Part shown: one piece after another, positions 50,416 through 59,216 of the stretch
How positions within the stretch are numbered: position 1 is the first letter of the stretch
Layout: each line of letters starts with the position of its first letter
Notes under the pieces: generated by a model
What the model saw: the letters and a program-made list of their open reading frames with translations, nothing else
Told to the model about the DNA's origin: nothing
Databases searched by the model: none
Program-made: the position numbers and the translations under genes
Assembly (NCBI GenBank): GCA_026873275.1
Contig: JANTUC010000012.1
Coordinates: 1,596,783-1,660,782, forward strand
Source of the DNA: Pseudopithomyces maydicus
Taxonomy: Eukaryota > Ascomycota > Dothideomycetes > Pleosporales > Didymosphaeriaceae
DNA length: 64,000 bases
Reading direction: 5' to 3'

Positions 50416-51530
50416 CTAGACCTTGCCAACCATATTCTTCTGCATCCTCTCTTCTCTCCATATTGGACCCCAATACCACTGCACTACCGCCAGGGGCACA
50501 ACGCCGACTGTCGCCAGTCCGAGGCCGAAAAATGCCGTCCCAACACCCATCGCCACAATCATTTGCTCAATGAACGCGACACCCACTGCACCCATGGAGC
50601 ATCTCACAAGATTATTGATTGCGGTACTAGAAGCCCCTTTCCCAGGACATAAATCAGACACCATAGTCTGGTTAACAGCGAAGACCGCGTTGGAGGTTGC
50701 CGCAATGAAGAACTGAAACGTCAGGGGAACCGCAATCCAGCCCGGCCTCGACACGAGGTTGGGAAAGGACAGAGAGAAGCCATACAGACAGGTACTCAAG
50801 ACGAATAATACGGTGATCCATGTCGTATGTCGTAGGCGCACATGTTCGATGGGGAAGTCCGTCGGGATGGCCTTCTTAGGGAGTTTATAGTCGGCAGGCA
50901 GATTGTGGGTATCTTTATATTTTCGTTCCGCGTCCACGTACGACTTGTTCATCAGGTTCCCAATAATGGAGGATCCAACGATGGTGCCGAAGCCGTTGGG
51001 GAGGAATACAAGCCCGAGGACAAGTTCGTTGAGACCAAAGGCTTACTTAAAGAGACCTGTCGTACTAGACGTTACCATGCTCCAGACGGCGTATACTGTG
51101 TCGCCGAAAATAAGGCTTAGCAGGATGTCTCTCTCTTTAAGGAGCAAGAGGGGCTCGACAAAGGTCCAAAGGGTGACTTTATTCGGGCTGTAGGTATCGT
51201 CGCGGTCGGTCATATAGGGCGCCTCTTTCCGAATTCTGCGAATCAGGGGTTGGTAGATACTGGTAAGGCGGAGTAAGCCATTTCCGGCGATGCTGCGGAG
51301 GGTCTCGAGGAGAAAGATAATAATAGAGATAAGCATAATAGATAAGAGTATTAGGAGGAAGACGAAGATGGATCTAATATTTAAGTAAGTATAGTGAATA
51401 TACAAGCCAAAGCTCAACGTACCTAAATTTAAAAAAGCTTACTAAAATTCCGCCAAGCACAGGGCCAATTATTATACTAAAGTTCCGTACTATAAGGCAT
51501 TAATTTTAATCTATTAATAAGAGTGTCATC
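50416..51530 (-). pseudogene. MFS transporter, 3' part only, with internal stop
   Basis: Drug-proton-antiporter-like protein. The C-terminal half is clear: LNELVLGLVFLPNGFG, MVSDLCPGKGASSTAINNLVRC and a final amphipathic tail. The middle has FLLETLRSIAGNGLLRL. A short upstream exon near 51430-51530 still shows IIIGPVLGGILVSFFKF (motif C region). An in-frame TAA interrupts the protein around 51042-51044, just before AFGLNEL. Further upstream the sequence becomes AT-rich and the first six helices are gone. This looks like a gene whose 5' half was lost into the RIP-mutated desert. Confidence 0.65.
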
Positions 51531-52059
51531 CGCCGTCACCCCCAAGGGTTAAATAGATAGAATAAAGGAAAACTTACTGGCTTAGTAGAAGCTAATAAAC
51601 CCGCCCCTCTTTATAGGTGGTGTTATATCTTAAATTACTCTATTTTCTATATAAATTAGTCCTTCACTGCGACCTATCACTTTTAAAGAAATTATATACT
51701 AATATTAATGGTAGAAGCACTCCCTACAGCCTATAGGCCCCTAAAAATTAATAGTATTATAAAGTTGGGTGAGAAGCTCAAGCCAATATTTATAATAATA
51801 TATATAAGGAAAGAGTAGATATATATTAGTCTTTTCCTTATTATATTTGATAGCGACCCCCAGAATAGTGATAAGATTTCTTAGATAATAAAATATAACG
51901 TTATAGTTAAGGAAACTATATTAAGGCTTACTTTTAAGTCCTAGATCGGATTAAAAACGCCTTTATTATTAATCCCCTTATTAAAGGTAAAAAAACGCAG
52001 AATTAAATCTTTACCTTAAAAATGGCGTTAAGTAATAAAAAGAAGATGTTTAACGACAG
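51531..52059. other. AT-rich, RIP-like sequence (left flank of retrotransposon)
   Basis: Composition shifts sharply from the genic level to dominated by TA, AT and AA steps, with no long open frame. It is continuous in character with the tract beyond 59216, so the chromovirus inserted into a pre-existing desert. Confidence 0.75.
52055..52059 (+). repeat. Target-site duplication, left copy (GACAG)
   Basis: GACAG directly precedes the TG of the left LTR; the same five bases follow the CA of the right LTR at 59212-59216. Five bp is the usual duplication for Ty3/gypsy integrases. Confidence 0.85.
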
Positions 52060-52555
52060 TGTTACGGCTGCTACGCCGCAACCGAAGTACGGGAATTACG
52101 ACAAGGGTGATGAGGACCAGTGGGAGGGAAGCGTGAGCAGCGATCACGCTTACTATGATGACCTACTGGATTACGATCACGGGTCGGACGCTGAGCACAA
52201 CATGGACACGTGAGGAAGGTCACGTGACTGGGCTCTGTGGGCTCTGCGACACAGAGCCTACAGAGCCTGGCTCCGTAGGCTCCGTGCAACAGAGCCACGG
52301 AGCCAGTTCGCACCCACAAGTATATAGCAGCGGCCGCCCGCTTTAGATAGTCCTCATCGTCAATCCTCGATTCAGTTCTACTGTCCCTTGCTTCTGCAGT
52401 GAAGATTACTATTGAGCATTCGGCAACGATAACCTCATTGTATTGATTGACGTTCAACCCACGTGACTTATACCTACCCGTCCGCTCCTCTTAACTCACC
52501 ATACCCCAACGCGCACACCCTCGGTCCACGGGACTACAGAGTGTGCCCCGTGACA
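52060..52555 (+). repeat. 5' LTR
   Basis: 496 bp, starting TGTTACGG and ending CGTGACA. It contains two CACGTGA boxes, a hairpin array and a TATA-like TATATAG. A 128-codon antisense frame inside is repeated in the other LTR and is probably fortuitous. Confidence 0.95.
52207..52327 (+). promoter_or_regulatory. LTR promoter: E-box pair, double hairpin array and TATA box
   Basis: Two E-box palindromes (CACGTG at 52207-52212 and 52221-52226) precede an inverted-repeat array at about 52231-52304. It is built from eight short units of the GGCTC(T/C)G(T/C) type, four direct and four inverted. The first hairpin has 16-bp arms (52231-52246 and 52252-52267 approximately) with one mismatch and a five-base loop. 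TATATAG follows at 52321. The same arrangement is present in the 3' LTR. Start-site control or an RNA structure in the U3/R region is inferred. Confidence 0.6.
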
Positions 52556-52612
52556 TCTTGACGATCGTGTTCTGAGGACAACACACCGGTACGTATCAAG
52601 TCGCAACTAACA

Positions 52613-55600
52613 ATGGTTCCTGCACCCGTTAAGCCTAGCTCGTCGGACGATACCGACTGGGCCCAGCTCAAGGAACACATTACGTTCCTCAACGAGGAAA
52701 GGACGGCGCAAAAGAAGCTTACGATGAGCTCTACGCGCAAGTCAAGGCATTGTTGGAAGAAAAGGAAAACGGGGCCAGCGCCATACTGAAGAAGCAAATC
52801 GAAAAAATGGAGTCCCGTATGACCAGCCGACCATTGAAGCTGGCCGAACCAGAGAAGTTCGATGGAACAAGGAGCAAGCTAAGGGGTTCTTAGCCAGCAT
52901 GGCCTTGCATACGGACCTCAACAGGAGTTACCTGGAAGACGACGAACAGAAGGTAGCATACGTTGCTACACACTTCACCGGCAAAGCAATGGATTGGTTC
53001 GACAGTTACCTAACGGATTATCGGGTCAACAAGACCGATAATCGGAAGACCGAAACCAACCTGATCTTCAACGACTACAACTACTTCGTACAGAAACTCA
53101 GACGAACCTTCGGCGATATAGATGCAGAACGCATGGCCGAAAGAAAGCTCTTGAAACTCCAACAAACCAAATCGGTGGCCGCTTATGTATCAACGTTCGA
53201 GCAAGTGGCCAACAAGGTTCAGGATTGGGGAGAGCGCGGATTGATGACCAGATTCTATGAGGGACTCAAGTCAGACATCCGATACGAAATGATCAGGATG
53301 GAAAAGCCCACGACACTGTCGGCCCTGATTGAACAAGCGGTCCAGATCGATGATGAACTATTCCTTTGGAAGCAGGATAACAAAGGAGGAAACGGGCACG
53401 GCGCGAATGGCCGTACCAAGAAGAATCACGATCATGGAGATCCCATGGTGCTAGATGCCAACAAAGAAGGCAAGAAATCATGGAAGAAGGACGCTAAGAA
53501 AGACAAGCAGCGCAGAGAAGGCGCCTGTTTCGGCTGCGGCGAGAAAGGCCACATAGCCAGGAACTGCCCAAGTAGAAGCCAGGGTTCTGCCAATAAAGGT
53601 CCAAGAAAGGATACCAAGGACGGATCTGACGGACAAAAGGAGAAGCTGGCCGGCAGTAAAGAGCATCAAGCCTCGCATTGGGCTGAATGCTCGAACGACA
53701 TGTGCACTAGCCACATGAAAAGTAAGAAGGACACGGGATACTGGCCTAGGGAAAAGCTGGCCGCCACAAGGGAAAGGACACTCCAATGGTTGGCGGAAGA
53801 ACAGAATGCACAAATCCCGGAAGCCCCCGAGGTACCAGTAAGCGACTCGGAGGAAGAAGAACTGGATGACTCAGAGAACGAATCCGACGAATCTATGGAA
53901 ACACCCTCTCAATCTACGTTCAGGAACGAGGGACCTTTTTCCTCGTCACCAGCGCAGGAAAAACCGTTGTCGCCCACGAAGAACGTAAGGTTTGGGAGGA
54001 CCGAGTTTCTCCAACCCAAGGGACCAGCCCAAGAAACCGCCCAACCGGCACACCTCCGGGAAACTAAGGAGGAAGTAGGGAAATGGAGATTTTACGAAAA
54101 GGGATCACCGCCGAAATCCATCCACGAGATATATGAGGATTGGAAGGTGAAGTACCCACGAAACACAAAGTTCACCCATTTCACGAGATGGGTAGAACAA
54201 AACATGGTCTTAGCTGACGAAATGCCTGACCCTGCGGAATGGAAGTGGGTAGCACACGAGGTCAAATGGGTGGACGAAGCGCACACACCCAGGATTCCAG
54301 TGAAATATTGGATACCAATCTCCAACAAACAGGAAACCAAAGGAACCCAGAAGGTCCAGGGTGATGACCCTCGCACGTCCCCAACTCATCCCGCACACCA
54401 CGAGCTAGCATGGGTATCATGCATCGCGCCAGAATGTTCGATGCACCAAGGACCTAAGAAGAAACACCAGGCATACCCGGTACGAGTAGCTGAGGACCCA
54501 CATACGGACATAATCCTTCGGGAAGACGTCCACGGTTGGCATCCATCCAAGAAACACGGTGGATACCTCATCATGGAACCAGGCCCACTACTACCAATGG
54601 AATGCGTCATGGGACGGCAATGGTACGGGTGCCCAGAGAACAAGTGTCCAAAGCATGTGAACAAGAAAATCCAGACGAAACACTGGCCCAAAGGAAAAGA
54701 AGCCCTAAATGGGATGTGGGGCCCGCACGTGATGATCCAAGCGAAGTATCATGGACAACCTATTAGGGCAATGATCGATAGCGGAGCAACCAGGAACTTC
54801 ATCTCAAAGAAGTTCATGGAGCAGCAAAAGCTTCCGTACACGAACAAAGCGGAGAAACGGACCCTATACAATATAGAGGGACTCCCGTTCACGGAACAGA
54901 TACACCTCGAAACGAAACCAGGAACCTTTACCACGGATGGGTTGGTTATTAACAACCTGGTAATGGACTTGGCAGCGATCGACGACCAGCAGGAAGTAAT
55001 CCTGGGGATGCCATGGTTAAACCAGGTCAATCCGATCATCCGGTGGGACACTAAGACAGTCGAGTACCCAAGGAGGTTGGCCGCGTCCACCGAGGACGAG
55101 CAACGGGTCCCCAAGGACTATCGCGAATACGAAGAAATATTCCACGAACCGGAAGGGTATCTGCCCGAACACGCAGAATGGGATTGCGAAATCAACCTCG
55201 AACCAGGAAAACAACCAACCTGGAGTGGAGTCTACAAGACAACGGAAGCGGAAGGGGATATTATCAAGAAATACATCAAGACAAACTTGGAAAGGAAGTA
55301 TATCCGGCCTTCTTACTCATCGGCGGCACATGGAGTAACCTTTGCCGACAAAAAGGACGACCCTGAACCCCGTTTCTGTGTGGATTTCCGGAAAACGAAC
55401 GACATAACCATCAAGGATCGATACCCTCTGCCTAGGATCGATGAATTACAAGATGAACTAAAGTCAGCCAAGATCTTCACCAAACTAGATGTGAAGAATG
55501 CGTATCATCAGATCAGGATGAAAGAAGGCGAGGAATGGAAAACAGCATTCAGGACCAAATTCGGACTCTTCGAATACCTGGTTATGCCTTTTGGATTATC

Positions 55601-57662
55601 CAACGCGCCAGCGGTTTTCCAACGACGAATTAACACTGTGCTGAGAGAATGCCTAGGAGAGTACGCCATGGCATACCTAGACGACATCATCATCTACTCC
55701 AACAAGGAGGAGGATCACCCGAAGCATGTGCGAGAAGTGCTCCGAAGAATCAAAGAGGCAAAGCTCTATCTCAAACTAAAGAAGTGCGAGTTCCATGTAA
55801 AGAAAACAACCTACCTAGGGTTCGTGATCGAACCAGGGAAACTCAACATCGAACCCACCAAGGTACAAAAGATTCAGGATTGGGGCCAGCCAGAGAAACT
55901 ATCGGACGTTCAATCCTTCATGGGGTTCTGTAACTACTGCCGGAAGTTCATACCCCGATGGTCAGAAATAACCCGACCACTCACGAATCTCACCAAGAAA
56001 GATGTCCCCTTTGAATGGACAAAGGAATGCCAGGAAGCGATGCAAAAGCTCAAGGAGGAATTCTCGAAATTCCCCATACTATGGACTTTTGACCCGACAA
56101 GGCCCGCATTTCTGGAAACCGATGCATCGGACTACGCGGTAGGCGCGTGCCTCATACAACGAGATCCGAAGGACGACGCGAGACATCCCGTGGGATACTA
56201 TTCCCGGAAAATGACATCCGCGGAACTCAACTATCCTATCCACGACAAGGAACTACTAGCAATAGTAGATGCCTTCGAGGTTTGGCGAACCTACCTGCAA
56301 GGCGCAAGGTTCCAAACACCAGTGTTTTCGGATCACAAGAACCTCACAGGGTTCATGAAGAACCAGACCTTGAGCCCAAGGCAAACAAGATGGGCTCAAT
56401 GGTTGTCAACATTTGATTTCAAGATCATCCATGTCCGAGGAACGGAGAACCTACGAGCCGATGCGTTAAGCCGGAGACCAGACCTACAAGGGAAGGCCGC
56501 AGTCTCCGGAGCGCTGCTACGATTCGACACGGACGGCACAATAATCTACAATGCACCAAAACTTGCAGCAACCCTGGAATTGGGACCCAACGAATGGATG
56601 GAATGGATTCGGAAGGAAACGGCGGCAAGTGACGAAGGCGTTGATCACCTGCCCGACGGATCCACCTATAAGGATGAAACGTACAAGGTTTTTGGACGAA
56701 CCTTTGTCCCGGCAAAAATCCAACGAGAATTTGTGCGGAGGTTTCATGAATCGCCGGCCCACGGCCACCAGGGCATTGAACGGACCCTGGAAAGACTCAT
56801 GCGGGAATACTACTTCCCACGAGCAAGACAGATAGTTACCGAAGTCTTGCGGGACTGTGCCGATTGTCACAGGAACAAACCAGAACACCATGCGCCTTAC
56901 GGACAACTACAGCCGGTAGAGGTCCCGGAACGGCCATGGGGAACAGTCACTATGGATTTCATCACGCAACTGCCGAAATCCCGGGACCCGGAAAATAAGA
57001 TCGAATATGACGGGATAATGGTTATCATCGACAAAACCACCAAATATGGTTACTTCGTACCACACAAGGAAACCAACAAAGCGGAACACGTGGCATTTCG
57101 ATTCTTATCCACAGTGGTAGCCCAACATGGGATACCAGATAAGATCATTACCGACAGAGACGTCAGGTTCACCTCGAAGCTATGGCAGACCACAATAAGC
57201 CTGATCGGTATCAAACACAGTATGTCCACGGCATACCATCCACAGACGGACGGACAAACGGAACGAATGAACCAGACGGTGGAACAATATCTCCGATGCT
57301 ACCTAAATTATCAACAGAACAACTGGGTAAGCCTGTTGCCGATGGCCCAGTTGGCATACAACAGCTCGCAACATAGTGCGACGGGAGTAACACCATTCTT
57401 CGCGAACTATGGGTTTAACCCGACGGCTTACCAAGCCCCCAAGGCAATGAAGTCCTGGAGTTCGGATGGCGAAGCATGGGCAAAAGAAATCAGGGAAAAC
57501 CACGATCAGCTACGACAAGACGCAGTTTTCCTGCACACCAGGATGGGGAAATACTATGACCAAAAGCACAAGGCTCCGCCAGCGCTAGAGAAGGGGAGAA
57601 AGTCTGGCTACTACGAAAAAACATCGCCAGTAAAAGACCCTCGAACAAATTGGACCACTTAA
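52613..57662 (+). CDS. Retrotransposon Gag-Pol polyprotein (frame breaks at the Gag start)
   Basis: Encodes particle protein and replication enzymes. The ATG is at 52613; two one-base breaks (about 52701-52713 and 52881) separate the first ~90 codons from the long frame that then runs open from before 52899 to 57662. Counting from 52899: capsid with [12 protein letters not shown] knuckle [14 protein letters not shown] at ~209-222, three C-x4-C-x2-H modules at ~264, ~508 and ~578, aspartic protease [10 protein letters not shown] at ~625, RT with [11 protein letters not shown] at ~926, RNase H beginning [11 protein letters not shown], the zinc HHCC of integrase near 1281-1320, and the D-D-E core ([25 protein letters not shown]). 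All catalytic residues appear present. A third break near 57592-57600 separates the chromodomain. Confidence 0.92.
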
Positions 57663-58792
57663 AAATCGGACCATATGAGATCATGGAACAAATCACCCCG
57701 GTCACCTTCAAGTTACGACTACCAAGCAACATGAAGATTCACCCGGTGTTTCACGTAGCATTGTTGGAAAAAGCACCCCAAGACGTACAACCAGCGGTTT
57801 ACGAAGCAGAAACCTATGGCGACCAACAGGAAGAATGGGAAGTAGCGAAGATCACGGGTCATAGATTCGTAAACGGGAAAGACTACTACAAGGTGGTATG
57901 GAAAGGTGAAGATAAGAAAGGAAACCCGTGGGATGACACATGGGAGCCAGAAGAAAACCTCAACTGCTCTGAGTTGTTGGAGGAGTTCCGGCTAAACCAA
58001 TCGCACGAAGGAAGCTCGGCGACATCGGGCCCAAAATCGGATCACCTGGCGGGAACCCGTGAAGATCGTCGATACCAACAGAGGTGTGAGCGTCGCCTGG
58101 GACGGCTCCTGACGGTTCCTCTTCCGGACCATCCCATTGACCCGCAGCCCGTAATTCCGCTTCCTCTTGGTCCAGCTCCGCCTCCAAGGCAGCAGATTGA
58201 TTATCCTCCCGCTTATCAAGAAATTCCTTCTGTTTCTTCAACCGGGAGATACGAAGCCGCGCAGCAGCTAATTCATCAAGAATACGCTCCTGTTCCTTTT
58301 CAGCTGCGGCAAGTTCAGCTTGAATTTTGGCTTGAGAACGATCAACGGATCGCACTGCAAATAGTAAGCCCAAGGACCAGAAACATCAACGGGGTCATAC
58401 TGTCCGAAACCGAGACTCCGCTCACGTTACAAGAACCACGGACGTTGGAACGAAGGCAAGGCTCGCAAACCAATCTTCTCGGGGTATCGCGGGGAGAAAC
58501 GACGCAAGGAAGATTGAGCCTGGTGCAACGAGAACACGGCATCGCGTCGAAACCACGACGGGAAATCTTATCAGCAAGCGCGTACCGCTCGAGAGTCTTG
58601 CGAGAAGGCATGAAGGGCCACGACCATCCTGAACATGATGGGGCCCACCCCGCTAATATAGTGGGACCCTGTATTCCGGATAATCTTCGGGCCGAAGACT
58701 TGGAAGGGGAGATGGTGTTACGGCTGCTACGCCGCAACCGAAGTACGGGAATTACGACAAGGGTGATGAGGACCAGTGGGAGGGAAGCGTGA
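57650..58792 (+). CDS. 3' end of Pol: integrase C-terminus, chromodomain and disordered tail
   Basis: Continues Pol after a one-base break in a G-rich run. It starts [12 protein letters not shown] and [15 protein letters not shown] (integrase C-terminal module), then the chromodomain [10 protein letters not shown]...DTWEPEENL at about 57880-57960, which in chromoviruses guides integration to marked chromatin. Beyond ~57980 the frame is Pro/Arg/Gln-rich without a domain and is overlapped by the antisense gene. The true Pol end may be just after the chromodomain; the open frame beyond could be a by-product of the antisense coding. Confidence 0.75.
   Translation: MDHLKIGPYEIMEQITPVTFKLRLPSNMKIHPVFHVALLEKAPQDVQPAVYEAETYGDQQEEWEVAKITGHRFVNGKDYYKVVWKGEDKKGNPWDDTWEPEENLNCSELLEEFRLNQSHEGSSATSGPKSDHLAGTREDRRYQQRCERRLGRLLTVPLPDHPIDPQPVIPLPLGPAPPPRQQIDYPPAYQEIPSVSSTGRYEAAQQLIHQEYAPVPFQLRQVQLEFWLENDQRIALQIVSPRTRNINGVILSETETPLTLQEPRTLERRQGSQTNLLGVSRGETTQGRLSLVQREHGIASKPRREILSASAYRSRVLREGMKGHDHPEHDGAHPANIVGPCIPDNLRAEDLEGEMVLRLLRRNRSTGITTRVMRTSGREA
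57960..58542 (-). CDS. Antisense gene in retrotransposon: Zn2Cys6-spaced cluster plus coiled coil
   Basis: On the strand opposite Pol, exon 1 (58401-58542) encodes [13 protein letters not shown]... with six Cys spaced CX2CX6CX12CX2CX8C, which fits the fungal Zn(II)2Cys6 binuclear cluster consensus. A 46-nt intron (58355-58400; GTATGA...TTTGCAG) joins it in phase to exon 2 (57960-58354). Exon 2 encodes a Glu/Ala/Leu/Lys-rich coiled coil ([20 protein letters not shown], then [16 protein letters not shown]) and an acidic Pro-rich tail ending at TGA 57960-57962. Spliced length is ~178 residues; an upstream in-frame ATG at 58611 would add 23. DNA or RNA binding and a regulatory role are inference. 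From memory, antisense genes of this kind exist in some fungal Ty3 elements, but I cannot verify this here. Confidence 0.65.
58700..58715 (+). other. Polypurine tract
   Basis: Purine-rich GGAAGGGGAGATGG immediately precedes the 3' LTR, in the position and composition expected for plus-strand priming. Confidence 0.7.
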
Positions 58793-59211
58793 GCAGCGAT
58801 CACGCTTACTATGATGACCTACTGGATTACGATCACGGGTCGGACGCTGAGCACAACATGGACACGTGAGGAAGGTCACGTGACTGGGCTCTGTGGGCTC
58901 TGCGACACAGAGCCTACAGAGCCTGGCTCCGTAGGCTCCGTGCAACAGAGCCACGGAGCCAGTTCGCACCCACAAGTATATAGCAGCGGCCGCCCGCTTT
59001 AGATAGTCCTCATCGTCAATCCTCGATTCAGTTCTACTGTCCCTTGCTTCTGCAGTGAAGATTACTATTGAGCATTCGGCAACGATAACCTCATTGTATT
59101 GATTGACGTTCAACCCACGTGACTTATACCTACCCGTCCGCTCCTCTTAACTCACCATACCCCAACGCGCACACCCTCGGTCCACGGGACTACAGAGTGT
59201 GCCCCGTGACA
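58716..59211 (+). repeat. 3' LTR
   Basis: 496 bp, identical by eye to 52060-52555. It ends CGTGACA and is followed by GACAG. Confidence 0.95.
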
Positions 59212-59216
59212 GACAG
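59212..59216 (+). repeat. Target-site duplication, right copy (GACAG)
   Basis: Matches 52055-52059 exactly. Confidence 0.85.

Larger units (their letters stand above)
52060..59211 (+). mobile_element. Complete Ty3/gypsy LTR retrotransposon (chromovirus)
   Basis: 7152 bp, with 496-bp LTRs (TG...CA) that look identical base for base and a 5-bp target duplication. Internal order is Gag, CCHC knuckle, protease, reverse transcriptase, RNase H, integrase, chromodomain, polypurine tract; this order plus the chromodomain places it with chromoviruses. GC content is far above its flanks and no RIP signature is evident, so the insertion is recent or escaped RIP. Three one-base frame breaks interrupt the coding region (near 52701-52713, 52881, 57592-57600). 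An unusual gene lies antisense at 57960-58542. The primer-binding site directly after 52555 was not matched to a tRNA. Confidence 0.95.

Noticed and set aside
52071..52457. 128-codon antisense frame in the 5' LTR, repeated at 58727-59113
   Set aside because: It is identical only because the LTRs are identical. It crosses promoter elements and the hairpin array and has no domain.
52556..52575. Assignment of a tRNA primer-binding site
   Set aside because: The bases after the LTR do not match a tRNA 3' end that I can recall with certainty.
52888..52899. Programmed ribosomal frameshift between Gag and Pol
   Set aside because: The breaks lie inside Gag and inside Pol, not at their boundary, and similar one-base breaks occur in unrelated genes, so error is favoured.
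58000..58792. Sense-strand tail of Pol after the chromodomain as a functional domain
   Set aside because: Pro/Arg/Gln-rich with no fold signature; it is better explained by coding pressure of the antisense gene, so it is kept only as part of the open frame.
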